64,000 nucleotides of DNA, taken from the NCBI GenBank assembly GCA_038659295.1, contig JASNGC010000001.1, forward strand, positions 248,001 through 312,000, in the 5' to 3' direction. A program made the position numbers and the translations under genes. Origin of the DNA: Enterocytospora artemiae (lineage: Eukaryota; Microsporidia). This document shows positions 9,113-18,309 of the stretch, piece after piece (position 1 is the first letter of the stretch; the number at the start of each line of letters is the position of its first letter). Under the pieces are notes generated by a model. The model ran no database searches and was not told the DNA's origin. It saw only the letters and a list, made by a program, of their open reading frames with translations.

Positions 9113-9775
9113 ATGACTACTATGCTGATGTCTACAAGACATCCTCAAGCAAATATAAAAAGAATGTTGTCGGATATGTCATATCTTGCCAATGTTGAGA
9201 TAGAGCCAAACTTCAGTCTAAGGAAGTCTTTAGGGATGGTTGAATCTCTAATGGACGTTAACGACTGTGAGAGTATTATGTTTTTTGAAATAACAAAGAG
9301 ATTTCAGAGAATATGGTTCGCAAGTTCTAAAATAAGCATAAGATTTGATGTTATTGAAATGTTGAGTATATTTGAGCTGAGCAGTCCTGTGAATTGCCAT
9401 AAAGAGGGTGGGCATGTCCTATGCTTTTCGAAAGAATTTGATGAGTCGCCAAACTTGGCTGAAATTAAAAAACTGTTTTCTGAAGTTTTTCATAATGAAA
9501 AGGCCACTGAAAGAGCATTATGCTTTTTTACAGATGGAACTAGTATTTTTATAAGAAATTATGTCATTGATGGGATGGCCGAGATTGGGCCAAGGTTTGA
9601 TTTAAAAATAAATAAAATTCTCCAGGGATGTTTTAAGGGAGAGTGCATATACAATAGCAGGGCAACAGATTCCACTGCGGCTGACTCTGAGATTCCTCCG
9701 GAAAAACAATCTATAGAAGTCGAGAGCAACAGTATTAGTGCTTCAGAACGTGATAATCAGCAAAATGCTAACTAA
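9113..9775 (+). CDS. BRX1: Ribosome biogenesis protein BRX1 (Brix domain)
   Basis: BRX1 is a nucleolar factor for 60S ribosomal subunit assembly. Brix-family landmarks appear in order: CESIMFFEITKR, RIWFASSKISIRFDV, FELSSPVNCHKEGGHVL, the FFTDGTSIFIRNYVI strand pair, and the closing EIGPRFDLKINKI. These fit BRX1 better than RPF1, RPF2, IMP4 or PPAN. At 220 residues it is shorter than yeast Brx1 (291), losing mostly the tails. The last 45 residues are polar and low in order. CCCC at 9103-9106 precedes the ATG. Confidence 0.85.
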   Translation: MTTMLMSTRHPQANIKRMLSDMSYLANVEIEPNFSLRKSLGMVESLMDVNDCESIMFFEITKRFQRIWFASSKISIRFDVIEMLSIFELSSPVNCHKEGGHVLCFSKEFDESPNLAEIKKLFSEVFHNEKATERALCFFTDGTSIFIRNYVIDGMAEIGPRFDLKINKILQGCFKGECIYNSRATDSTAADSEIPPEKQSIEVESNSISASERDNQQNAN

Positions 9776-9895
9776 TCAGAAGGGAGATGAATAAATATCA
9801 GAGTTTTACGAGTATGAGAGGGGACCATACAAAAGTCACTGTATTATAAAACATTTTCCATCAGAAGAGTGATTTTAGATATTTTTTGTTTTTCA

Positions 9896-9899
9896 CCCC
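9896..9899 (+). promoter_or_regulatory. CCCC motif before the TAF6 start
   Basis: CCCC-TCA-ATG, with a T-rich tract (TTTTTTGTTTTTCA) immediately upstream. The arrangement matches RFC5 and UFD1. Confidence 0.55.
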
Positions 9900-9902
9900 T
9901 CA

Positions 9903-10976
9903 ATGCTTTTTACAAAAGATACTCTTAAGTCATTTGCAGATTCAAAGGGAATAATGGAGATTGAAGATGAAGCATATCGAGTTTTAAGTCAGGATTTAGA
10001 ATATCGTATTAAAGAAGTCTGCCAGGAGGCGGCTAAGTTTATGACTGCATCCCACAGGACAAAATTGAATATTAATGATGTTAACAATGCTCTGATTAGT
10101 AGAAATGTTGAGCCACTCTTTGGATATGATTCCCAAGAAATACTGATTTTTAAAGGACTTCCTAGCAATGTATACTATGTTCCAGATGAAGAAATTGATT
10201 TAGAAGTGTATCTGGAGAAACCCCTCCCAAAAATCCCGCTGAAACCATACATTCAGAGCCATTGGTTAGCAATTGAGGGGCTGCAACCACCCATTCAGCA
10301 AAATCCCATACTTGTTGAACGACCAGTTATCAGGAACGACAGCCTATCGAATTATCAGGAAGAAATGACATTGAAGAAAACAGTAAAGCATCGTCTTACA
10401 AAGGAACTGAATATGTATTTTGAGAAAATTTTGCAAGTTATGGAAACTGATCCCACGATTTCAATGGATTGTCTGTCCAATGAAACCGGAATCCAACAGC
10501 TTGTCCCATATTTTATTCACCATTTCAACACTGAAATGAGAGCAGACATTTCCAATACAGACAAGATAAAAACAATCATTTTGATGTACTACAGTTTGTT
10601 GCGAAATAAATCACTTTTCATTGATCCATATTTGCACGAAATTTTGCCATCTTTACTAACCTGCGTCATTGGAAAGTCAGTGTCTTTGGATGTCAGATTA
10701 ACAGCCTCAGATGTTGTAAAATATGTATTTGATCACCACAGCTTCAACTATCAGACACTTGGACCCAGAATCATTAACACCCTCAAGAAAACATGGCTTG
10801 ATGAGACAAAGAGTGCAGAATCACAATATGGAGCAGTCCTGTGCCTGAGCAAATTATCCAGCGATGTGGTTATGACTCACATTCTTCCAAACATCCATGA
10901 ATACAAATCTAATCATCAAAAGGTCATTGAACTGCTGGAAAATATTAAGAGGGAGACACCACAAACCTATGCTTAA
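9903..10976 (+). CDS. TAF6: TFIID subunit TAF6
   Basis: TAF6 is a histone-fold subunit of the general transcription factor TFIID (and SAGA in yeast) that pairs with TAF9. The N-terminal histone fold spans about residues 1-70. It is followed by EPLFGYDSQEIL, a proline-rich linker with PLPKIPLKPYIQSHWLAIEGLQP, and a C-terminal HEAT-like helical domain from about residue 155. The linker sequence is diagnostic for TAF6. At 357 residues it is shorter than yeast Taf6 (516). The start is set by the CCCC motif four bases before it. Confidence 0.92.
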   Translation: MLFTKDTLKSFADSKGIMEIEDEAYRVLSQDLEYRIKEVCQEAAKFMTASHRTKLNINDVNNALISRNVEPLFGYDSQEILIFKGLPSNVYYVPDEEIDLEVYLEKPLPKIPLKPYIQSHWLAIEGLQPPIQQNPILVERPVIRNDSLSNYQEEMTLKKTVKHRLTKELNMYFEKILQVMETDPTISMDCLSNETGIQQLVPYFIHHFNTEMRADISNTDKIKTIILMYYSLLRNKSLFIDPYLHEILPSLLTCVIGKSVSLDVRLTASDVVKYVFDHHSFNYQTLGPRIINTLKKTWLDETKSAESQYGAVLCLSKLSSDVVMTHILPNIHEYKSNHQKVIELLENIKRETPQTYA

Positions 10977-11137
10977 ACCTGAGATAATAAATAAATATTT
11001 TATACAAAAAATTTTGTCCAGATTAGTGTTAAATCCAATGTGGGTTTATTGGAATTTCTTAATGCATTTTGCTTGCAATATTATGTATGGTAGGTAAAAT
11101 TGATTATGCTTTCTAAAACCATAATTTTTTATCCTAA

Positions 11138-11491
11138 ATGCTTATTGGGCTCCAAAGAGCTATCAGAATTCCAAAAGATCTGAGAACTAGGGAGAACAGA
11201 TTCTACACATCCATGCCTGTAGGGCTTCTGGGAATAGTTGATCCAATCAAGTGGACTGAATATATGACTGGTTTGAATGACATCATAGAAAGTGTTGATG
11301 GTTGGAAATGGTATAATATTTTTCGATATATTTGTCCGTTTTTCATCTTAATTCCACCAAGAAACTATGATGAAGATATTAAGGCTTATATTAAGAAAAT
11401 CAACAAGGAATTGGAGGTTTGTGGTGTAGAGATACAAGACATTACAAAACATGGATATAATGAAATGGAAATCTACGTGACCATCAATTAA
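11138..11491 (+). CDS. ERF4/GOLGA7-like subunit of a palmitoyltransferase
   Basis: This 117-residue protein fits the ERF4/GCP16 family, which forms a stable complex with a DHHC enzyme (Erf2-Erf4 in yeast, DHHC9-GOLGA7 in humans) that palmitoylates Ras-type proteins. Visible features are IRIPKDLRTRENRFYTSMP, a DPIKWTEYMTGLNDI helix, a hydrophobic segment YICPFFILIPPRNY that sits on the membrane, and the closing pattern GVEIQDITKHGYNEMEIYV. A DHHC enzyme is encoded at 50262-51086, a likely partner. The start has CCTAA before the ATG. The assignment comes from the pattern of conserved positions, so moderate certainty. Confidence 0.75.
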   Translation: MLIGLQRAIRIPKDLRTRENRFYTSMPVGLLGIVDPIKWTEYMTGLNDIIESVDGWKWYNIFRYICPFFILIPPRNYDEDIKAYIKKINKELEVCGVEIQDITKHGYNEMEIYVTIN

Positions 11492-11546
11492 AAAGATAAA
11501 ATTTTATGCTACCAAACTTTAGTGAGCCTATTTAATTAAGTGTTTT

Positions 11547-12659
11547 TTAATTGCTTGAATCTTTACGTCTACGGAAAAGTGCCACGAAAAATCCAATGGT
11601 TGATTCTTCTTCACCTGTCCTAATGACACAATCGGAAAACTCATATCTCGGATTTCCCCGCTTAGCCCACGGAATACTTATGTTTTCAATCTCATAATCC
11701 AGATTTTTTTCTAATGCTTCCTTAACAACATCCTCACATTCTTCTGGATGTTCAGAGCAAACAGAATACACAATCTTTGTAGGCTGAAATTTGAATGCAT
11801 GATTCAGCATCATTGCCTGAAAGTTCTTCAAGCCATCGATTCTGTCCTGGTTTTTTTTATAGTTGATATGAATTCCAGATCCGGAGCACGATGGGTCCAA
11901 TAGAATGTAATCAACCTTAAGCTCTGGATTTACTGTTAAAAAGTCCTGTCTTTTACATTCGACATTTTTACAGCCATAGGCCTCCAATTGGTTGGTTAGT
12001 GTCTGAAACCTGTTTTTATCCTTTTCAAAAGCATATATTTTCCCGGTATTGTTCATAATTGAACAGAGATGTGTTGTTTTATTTCCTGGAGCTGCTGTAG
12101 CATCAATAACAGTAGAGCATGGTTCAGGATTAAGAATGAATGCAGGAAGACATGAGGCCAGATTTTGAATTTTGACTCTATCAGAATGGTTGGTAACAAT
12201 ATGCTTCATAATATTGGTTTTACCATTTTTCAAACCGATAACTTTGAAAACATTTTCTACTACAGTATCTTCCAACTCCAAATCACTTAACTCATCCTTT
12301 GATGACAAGATGGTGTTAATACGTATATAAACTGGATTGCTGGCATCTTTCAACTTTCTACTACCCAATGCTCTTTTGAATTTTCTTAAATAGCCGTCGT
12401 TCCTTAACTTTCCAGTCAATATTTCATGAACAATGATCGCCCCCAAGACGATATTCTTCATATAATCTGTTTCTTTTACAATTTCTCTTAAAAGTGGATA
12501 GTTTATAATAATCTTGTGGAGAAGAGCATGATATCTATCAGGATTATTTGTCTTGTACACCTCAGTTTTAATGGTAGACTGGTTACTGTTTATCTTTGAA
12601 ACCATTGCTGCAACTTCCTTGTAAAAATTCTGTTCTCTCTGAGAAAGTTTTCGGAACAT
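11547..12659 (-). CDS. RCM1: RNA cytosine-5 methyltransferase, NSUN5/RCM1 type
   Basis: This SAM-dependent enzyme likely methylates a cytosine in large-subunit rRNA. The Rossmann SAM site AAPGNKTTHL is at about residues 179-188. The two NOL1/NOP2/sun cysteines are both present: C248 in LDPSCSGSG, and C291 in VYSVCSEHPEE. The DPSCSGSG form is typical of NSUN5/RCM1. At 370 residues it is shorter than yeast Rcm1 (490). The ATG at 12659 is preceded by CTCCTAA. It is convergent with the ERF4-like gene, with 55 bases between the stops. Confidence 0.88.
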   Translation of the reverse strand: MFRKLSQREQNFYKEVAAMVSKINSNQSTIKTEVYKTNNPDRYHALLHKIIINYPLLREIVKETDYMKNIVLGAIIVHEILTGKLRNDGYLRKFKRALGSRKLKDASNPVYIRINTILSSKDELSDLELEDTVVENVFKVIGLKNGKTNIMKHIVTNHSDRVKIQNLASCLPAFILNPEPCSTVIDATAAPGNKTTHLCSIMNNTGKIYAFEKDKNRFQTLTNQLEAYGCKNVECKRQDFLTVNPELKVDYILLDPSCSGSGIHINYKKNQDRIDGLKNFQAMMLNHAFKFQPTKIVYSVCSEHPEECEDVVKEALEKNLDYEIENISIPWAKRGNPRYEFSDCVIRTGEEESTIGFFVALFRRRKDSSN

Positions 12660-13049
12660 TTAGGAGATGTTTTTGGAAAATTCTTGAAGCTGTGGAATAA
12701 ATATAGATTGCCATGAAATATTCATAATTGCATTGATTTCCATTCCCAACGATATTAACACAATAAGAATGCACTTTACACTGATTAATACTTTGAATAA
12801 ATGCATATATGATAGAGATAACCGTTGCTTAGCTGTTTAACTAATGTTAAAAAGTTGATAATGCTAGTTGTAAGGCCATCTAAAATGTAGTCCTAATAGA
12901 TCGGAGCTTGGTAACACCAACTAAATTATTCCAAGTGGTTTCAAGTGTGGATACTATTTATTGTAAAGATGATCGATTCATCAAAGTTTTGAAACTCTAT
13001 TAGTAAATAGTTTAAAGTTATAAATAATTTTTTAATATTTAGTTAGAAA
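12660..13049. other. Intergenic region, no gene seen
   Basis: 390 bases of AT-rich sequence between divergent genes. In-frame stretches are short and lack an ATG with a CCC context. I see no tRNA-like boxes. Confidence 0.4.
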
Positions 13050-13304
13050 ATGGATGAGGAAAAAATTCATATAAAGGCTGTTGGCCTGACACACGCAGCA
13101 AGAGAAATTTCAAATAAGATAAAACAGCAGTCCATGATAATAGAAGCTATTAGTGAGGAAGCAAAGAGCAATGAGAGAATATTTAAAAAAAACACTGGGA
13201 TGTTCGCAAAAACAATAAAATCGTTGGATAATGATGGAAGAAATATTTTAATAGGAATATTATTGTGTGTAATTATATTTCTAATAAGCATTCTCAAAAT
13301 GTAA
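13050..13304 (+). CDS. Bet1-like SNARE, tail-anchored
   Basis: An 84-residue protein consisting of one SNARE-length coiled coil followed by a C-terminal membrane anchor (about residues 64-82) and a one- or two-residue tail, as in tail-anchored SNAREs. Heptad hydrophobics run from about residue 14 to 60, with a glutamine pair (KIKQQSMII) near the zero layer, so it is a Q-SNARE. The size and the pattern after the centre (KKNTGMFAKTIKSL) resemble Bet1 or Sft1, which act in ER-Golgi and intra-Golgi fusion. No CCC motif is seen before the start. Confidence 0.65.
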   Translation: MDEEKIHIKAVGLTHAAREISNKIKQQSMIIEAISEEAKSNERIFKKNTGMFAKTIKSLDNDGRNILIGILLCVIIFLISILKM

Positions 13305-13623
13305 CGGCATATGAGTGGTTGCATATAACAGATAACCTACAGTTCAAAGACATTATACATAAGAGAGTTTTAAATTTTATTGTTCAAAAAAATACTATCC
13401 AAATTTTTAAATGGAAAGACAGTAGAAGTATTGTTGGCATGATTTATATTTACATCAACACCAATTAATAAAGAATATTTCATAAGACAATAACGTATGA
13501 GACATGCTTTGTTTTCAATAATCCTATTTTTCATATTATTTTATTTCAAAAAATTGACCAGAATAGTCAGTATTAAACTTCTATTTATATGGTTAGTTTC
13601 TAGCCAATCTTCTCTATAACGGT
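13305..13623. other. Intergenic region, no gene seen
   Basis: 319 bases between convergent genes, containing AATAAA at about 13467-13472 and otherwise AT-rich sequence without a supported reading frame. Confidence 0.4.
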
Positions 13624-14202
13624 CTAAATCGTCTCTTGCTCTATTTTCATTCCACATTCACACACACCCATACTTCCAACTTGAATGAACAGATGGACAT
13701 GTTTCTCTTTGGTCTCAACCAGAAAGGTTTTCTTTTTAAGTTCTTTAACTTTTTTTCTTATCTTTTCTATTTTCTTTTCTTTCTTAACCTCCGCCCTCTT
13801 CTGTAAAATGATGGAAATGTTGTCCAAACTCCCATACTTTTTCAGAGAATATTCCTTGATCTCCTCTTCTCTGTACAACAACATGTCATTCCAGGATCCT
13901 TTGTGTGGATTTGGCCTGCTAAGATATTTAAACTGGCTAACTTCTTCTTCGGTAAGTAAGTAGTCCTTACGGCATTTCGTTTTAGTAATAAATTTCATTT
14001 GTGTGAAACTGCATGATTGACACACTGAGATTTCGAATGTTGTCTTCAACTCCATGGAAATGGGAATATGAGAGCAGAAGGTGCAACGTTCTTGCTTGGA
14101 AATGGGTAGTTTAACATTTAAATTGTCTAAGTGTGCTGCTTTTGGAAATTCATCTGCAATATTCGATTTGTCAAATCCTCCAAATTGATCGATCTCTTTC
14201 AT
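13624..14202 (-). CDS. RAD14: DNA damage recognition protein XPA / RAD14
   Basis: XPA verifies lesions and scaffolds nucleotide excision repair, binding RPA, TFIIH and ERCC1. The zinc finger is CTFC followed by CQSC, then the diagnostic ITKTKCRKDYLLTEEEV and the RPNPHKGSWNDMLLY segment, followed by a lysine-rich helix. I placed the start at the ATG at 14202 because TTGACCCAT lies directly before it. An in-frame ATG at 14241 would add 13 residues but has no such motif. The resulting length of 192 residues is shorter than human XPA (273). XPD and ERCC1 are also in this window. Confidence 0.9.
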   Translation of the reverse strand: MKEIDQFGGFDKSNIADEFPKAAHLDNLNVKLPISKQERCTFCSHIPISMELKTTFEISVCQSCSFTQMKFITKTKCRKDYLLTEEEVSQFKYLSRPNPHKGSWNDMLLYREEEIKEYSLKKYGSLDNISIILQKRAEVKKEKKIEKIRKKVKELKKKTFLVETKEKHVHLFIQVGSMGVCECGMKIEQETI

Positions 14203-14204
14203 AT

Positions 14205-14207
14205 GGG
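14205..14207 (-). promoter_or_regulatory. CCC motif that decides the XPA start
   Basis: On the minus strand the sequence reads ACCC-AT-ATG, pointing to the internal ATG at 14202 as the true start. Confidence 0.5.
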
Positions 14208-14430
14208 TCAATAAACCGATGCTTTGTAAAATACATCTCATAACGTACTGCAGCTTTTTTGCAAAGTTGTGTGTGGTTGCTTATTAAGGAAAGTAACTCC
14301 AAGCTAATTCGCCAATTTCTAAAAATCATAAATTCACATTACGAACACATTTGATTCAATCCGCATTATGAATTGTTAGCACTCAGAAAACTTTTGTAAA
14401 ATTGAATGTTTTTAATGCTGTTTTTTTGAT

Positions 14431-14434
14431 CCCC
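14431..14434 (+). promoter_or_regulatory. CCCC motif before the UFD1 start
   Basis: TTTTTTTGAT-CCCC-TTTA-ATG. A T-run precedes the C-run, as at RFC5 and TAF6. Confidence 0.55.
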
Positions 14435-14438
14435 TTTA

Positions 14439-15140
14439 ATGTTTTTTAATATTTTCAAAAATTTCGAGGAGGATATCCCACCACAATCTTGGATTTTAAC
14501 GCCATTGAAGCATCCAAAGAATTCGAAATTCAACCAATCTAGCAAAGTCATGATCCCCACGTCCGTTTTACGTGACTTGGCCATGTTTAACTTCCAACCC
14601 CCGTTTATTTTTGAAATCTGCCATCACAATCAAATTTTTAGAACGAAATGCTCTGTTGGCGAATTTGTCGATTATGAGGGCGAAATAACTATCCCTTCTT
14701 GGATGTTCGAACAGTTGAATTTGGAGGATTCGCCAGATATAACCCTAACGTATGTACAAGTTCCAATTGGAATTGGAATTAAGCTGCTTCCCCATTCAAT
14801 AGATTTTTTAGAGGTCGAAAACCCAAAATCTGATCTTGAAAACGGCCTGAGAGACTATCCTGTGCTTTCATATGGCGATGAAATTGCAGTGGAGTTCGAG
14901 GATGTCGGAGTTTTGAGGTTTACGATAACTGGGATTACTCCTGAAAATTTAGATTCAATATATACTGTGGATACAGATTTGAATGTGGAATTCGATGAAC
15001 CAATTGGCTACCAGGAAAAACTTGAAAGTGAAAAGACTGTTTTGAGATATATCTCCATCAATGAAAAGGATGGTATTGTAGATTCAGAGGGGTTGTCCTT
15101 ACTGCTTGACTTTGACGGAATATGTAAAAATGAAAAATAA
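14439..15140 (+). CDS. UFD1: Ubiquitin fusion degradation protein UFD1
   Basis: UFD1 with NPL4 is a cofactor of the CDC48/p97 ATPase that extracts ubiquitylated proteins, for example in ER-associated degradation. The N-terminal double-psi barrel is clear: SSKVMIPTSVLRDLAMFN, PPFIFEICHH, CSVGEFVDYEGEITIPSWMFEQLNL, and the second half with YVQVPIGIGIKLLPHSIDFLEV. At 233 residues it is shorter than yeast (361), ending soon after the second beta-barrel lobe, so much of the region that contacts NPL4 and CDC48 appears reduced. The start is fixed by CCCC at 14431-14434. Confidence 0.92.
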   Translation: MFFNIFKNFEEDIPPQSWILTPLKHPKNSKFNQSSKVMIPTSVLRDLAMFNFQPPFIFEICHHNQIFRTKCSVGEFVDYEGEITIPSWMFEQLNLEDSPDITLTYVQVPIGIGIKLLPHSIDFLEVENPKSDLENGLRDYPVLSYGDEIAVEFEDVGVLRFTITGITPENLDSIYTVDTDLNVEFDEPIGYQEKLESEKTVLRYISINEKDGIVDSEGLSLLLDFDGICKNEK

Positions 15141-15446
15141 TAAATTTAACGGTGAAAAGACTATTTCTTCAAAAAACTATACGAGATATCACTAGTTTAT
15201 AGATATTATAGAAGCCTACTTTGTTTCAAAATCAATGGATACGTTTGTTGAAGGATATTGCTATATGTTGGGATTTACATAAGAATTAGGCATCTGCATT
15301 CTAATGAATGCAACTCCTCGACAATATAGTTTGCTTCATACCAACGCTCCTATTACTGGAAACTGACTTCTAATCAACAATTATCTTGTCAATACAACTC
15401 ACCACTCATTACAACAAAAATATCTGTATTGAATTTATCGTATCTC
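15141..15446. other. Intergenic region between convergent genes
   Basis: 306 bases with an AATAAA overlapping the UFD1 stop (about 15138-15143). I see no gene or RNA structure. Confidence 0.4.
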
Positions 15447-16985
15447 TCATAACTTTTGGATTTTTTTATATTCAATAAATAAATCACCTGCATCTCCTTG
15501 ATTCTCCAGGGCGTTTAAAATCTGGTGAAATGTAAATGAATTATTAGAGAGCAACAAAAAGTTTTTAACAAATTCTTCTTTACTTTCTGTGGAAACTACA
15601 AAAATTTTAAGGTAGTTTTTGATCATTTTCATGTATGGAATTTGAGGGTATTTTGTCCTTAAAAATGATTCAACTTCGCAGATGTCGAACATCAAATTTT
15701 CACAAATTCCCTGGTTCAATTTCATAGAACTAATTTGGCCTAAAACATTGCCCATAATCATTTCCAGAATAAACTGAGATATCTCGTCTGTTAAGTTTGA
15801 GGTATCTGGGATGATAGTGTTAAAAAACCTGATAAATTTTGCTCCATTACCGTATTCTTTTAAAAACTGTGGAATGTTCGAGGACAAAAATTTATCAATT
15901 AGACCTTCCTGTGATTTTTCCAGTTTTCTTAGGACTTTTAGAGCCTTGAAATCCATTGAAATGGTATATCTCTCACTTACATCAATCATCAGATCCTCTA
16001 ATGTTTGATTTATAAAAAATATCGTGTCAAGAACCGGATAAGATCGGATTAACTCGGTCTCAGGATATATTTTTTGGATTAAATCCGATAAATAGTAGTC
16101 AACATGCTTGCAGAAATCCTTGATAATTGAAATATCATCGAAATAATTGATTCTTTCATAGATTAGCTGGACATCTCTAAAAAATATAGTAAATACCTCG
16201 ATAATATTCATTTCCTGGATGTTTTGATTATATCTCATCAAACTATAGGGATGTAGATAGTTTTTAAAATATAGATTTAAATTAGGAATAAATATTGATG
16301 ATAGCATCTTCATATGGACACAATGGATCTCATCGTCATTACTTTCATTTATGGAAACAATATCGTCACTAGGGTTTACTACATCATGAAAGTTAATTTT
16401 TGATTGGCAGCATTTGTTCAGTTTGAGAAATTGTCTCATTTTTAATTCAAAGTCTAGTGTGGCAATCAGCCCTGAAGAGAATGATTTCTCGTCTACCTCA
16501 TTGGTGAAGAAATGGTCACATATCTTCTGTTTTATCATAACAACTCCGCGAGTCAGGAAATGCAAATTAATAACCCAGTGAGAAGGCAAATTGCCATACT
16601 TAAAGTTAATGCTCTCCACTGTTGATTCTATAAATTTATATATTTCTGTCAAGTCAAATAAGTCTTTAAACTGTACATTTAAAAAATTAGAGGTGTCTGC
16701 TGCTGTTTTTGGAATGATGTATGAGATTGATAATGATTGAAATCCTTTCATAAACTCAATTCCCAAGGTATCGGCAATCTTTATCAGATCTGTGGGAATG
16801 CTTTTATCACTGTAGAGTATGTGCTTGATTCTTTCATGGATAAATGTTGTCAATTCATCAATGTCTGCTGCTGAAATGGTTTGCTCACGGTGTAACAAAC
16901 TGGATTTCATTGTTTTCGATGAAATAATCTCATAAATTTTATCGTATGACCCTTTGAGACAGTAAGACTTCAATCTTTGGTGCAT
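15447..16985 (-). CDS. VPS53: GARP/EARP tethering subunit VPS53
   Basis: VPS53 is a helical-rod subunit of the GARP complex that captures endosome-derived vesicles at the trans-Golgi. Most of the 512 residues are predicted helix. Alignment landmarks by eye are NLPSHWVINLHFLTRGVV, the GLIATLDFELKMRQFL helix corresponding to the conserved family 'FE-LxxRF' element, and HMKMLSSIFIPNLNLYFKNY corresponding to the family's ISS-FEPxLxLYV segment. The N-terminal coiled coil of VPS53 is reduced. The start was moved from a GTG at 17033 to the ATG at 16985. Another CATCHR tether is the alternative. Confidence 0.68.
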   Translation of the reverse strand: MHQRLKSYCLKGSYDKIYEIISSKTMKSSLLHREQTISAADIDELTTFIHERIKHILYSDKSIPTDLIKIADTLGIEFMKGFQSLSISYIIPKTAADTSNFLNVQFKDLFDLTEIYKFIESTVESINFKYGNLPSHWVINLHFLTRGVVMIKQKICDHFFTNEVDEKSFSSGLIATLDFELKMRQFLKLNKCCQSKINFHDVVNPSDDIVSINESNDDEIHCVHMKMLSSIFIPNLNLYFKNYLHPYSLMRYNQNIQEMNIIEVFTIFFRDVQLIYERINYFDDISIIKDFCKHVDYYLSDLIQKIYPETELIRSYPVLDTIFFINQTLEDLMIDVSERYTISMDFKALKVLRKLEKSQEGLIDKFLSSNIPQFLKEYGNGAKFIRFFNTIIPDTSNLTDEISQFILEMIMGNVLGQISSMKLNQGICENLMFDICEVESFLRTKYPQIPYMKMIKNYLKIFVVSTESKEEFVKNFLLLSNNSFTFHQILNALENQGDAGDLFIEYKKIQKL

Positions 16986-17226
16986 ATTTATAAATAAACA
17001 ACAGGTTTTATTGCAATATCTATTGTGAAACACTAGGAAAACAAACTACTTTTAAACGAAAAATGATTTCTCAACTTATCAAATGCCAGAACTGTGGGAA
17101 TAGCGCAACATATATTTGATTGAAATGCATATGTGATTCTGCTATTCAATAAGTTTCTACCAGCTCTTACTGATTTCCTCTTTATGATTTTAAAATAAAT
17201 ATTTTTATTTTAAATCCTTAAAAATT

Positions 17227-17847
17227 ATGCATCGGAATGACTCTACTAGTAAAAATATATCAGACAAAATAGACTATGACGATCTGTGGATACCTCGTTT
17301 TTTGTCGACTCGTGAAAATGCCTACCTAGAAAGAGTTCCAGATAGCTTTATTTTAGATAGATTCAATCTTCATGGATTAAAAGAGATTGTGGAGGATTTT
17401 GAAGAAGCATATAGTGTTATAAAGAATGATTGCCATCCAAGAAATCCATACGAGGAATGTAAACTTTATTTTTTAATCCATCAACGATATATTACTTTTT
17501 CAAAACAAGGGATGCAGAGTGTATTGGACAGAGTATCCTCAGGTGAGTATGGTCATTGCCCTAGATATGGTTGCAATGAATCCAATGTTATTCCTATAGG
17601 GCTGTCAAATGACTTCGGAAAATATAAAACTAAAGTGTATTGCCAGGTTTGTAAGAATGTTTACGAACCTAAAGGAAGCCTAAAAAGAGTAGATGGTAGT
17701 GCATGGGGAACTTCATTTGCCCAATTTTTAATTATTTCGTATCCATACCACTTTGAGAATGTTATCAAAAAACGATATGTTCCTAGATTATTTGGATTCT
17801 GTGTTTCAAGACTTGAGGAGGATGATGATTCTGCCGATAATGCATAA
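17227..17847 (+). CDS. CKB1: Casein kinase 2 regulatory subunit beta
   Basis: The beta subunit dimerises through a zinc finger and docks two CK2 catalytic subunits, shaping substrate choice of this constitutive Ser/Thr kinase. Features are the N-terminal helix pair (NLHGLKEIVEDFEEAYSVI), the zinc-binding cysteines in CPRYGCNESNVIPIGLS and YCQVCKNVYEPK, then DGSAWGTSFAQFLIISYP and VPRLFGFCVS, all family hallmarks. At 206 residues it is close to the 215 of the human protein. The start is the first ATG, with a CCTTAAAAATT leader. Confidence 0.95.
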   Translation: MHRNDSTSKNISDKIDYDDLWIPRFLSTRENAYLERVPDSFILDRFNLHGLKEIVEDFEEAYSVIKNDCHPRNPYEECKLYFLIHQRYITFSKQGMQSVLDRVSSGEYGHCPRYGCNESNVIPIGLSNDFGKYKTKVYCQVCKNVYEPKGSLKRVDGSAWGTSFAQFLIISYPYHFENVIKKRYVPRLFGFCVSRLEEDDDSADNA

Positions 17848-18309
17848 ATTCCATATTGCTGTCAAATAAATAATTATAACTTAGGAAATCCTGTTCGAAA
17901 TACTAACATTATTTTCGTTTACTTGGAAGTAGGGTACAATAATGATTTTTATTTGTACTTTTAATGATAAATACACTGAGTATATAAAGGAGTAATTTTA
18001 GATTTATTTGTTCAGAAAGACAATACATATTCAAGAATGATCTGGGTTAATCATGGTTTTTGAATAACAAGTGGACACAAGTGTGAAAAGTCTATCTATG
18101 AAAATGTAGGTCTCAATTTTTAAACCGGTAGTTGATTAGCCAGTCATCTATCCCTCATAACTATAAAAGTAGATTAAAGAAGTAAGGTGTTTAAGAGATA
18201 TAATATTATTTTTCAAGCATCTGATACCACATATACTAACTATAGCTATTTTGTCATTTCATTTGTAACCTCTGCTTCTATATAAATTATCCTGGATTTT
18301 TTGGCCTAA
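17848..18309. other. Intergenic region upstream of POL2
   Basis: 462 AT-rich bases between two genes on the same strand. AATAAA occurs just after the CKB1 stop (about 17865-17870). The right end reads GGCCTAA directly before the POL2 ATG, a weak version of the C-run. No gene recognised. Confidence 0.4.

Noticed and set aside
10897..11097. 66-codon frame overlapping the end of TAF6
   Set aside because: It overlaps the TAF6 C terminus in another frame and runs through AT-rich spacer.
13265..13468. 67-codon frame overlapping the Bet1-like gene end
   Set aside because: It starts inside the membrane anchor of the SNARE gene in another frame and has no homology.
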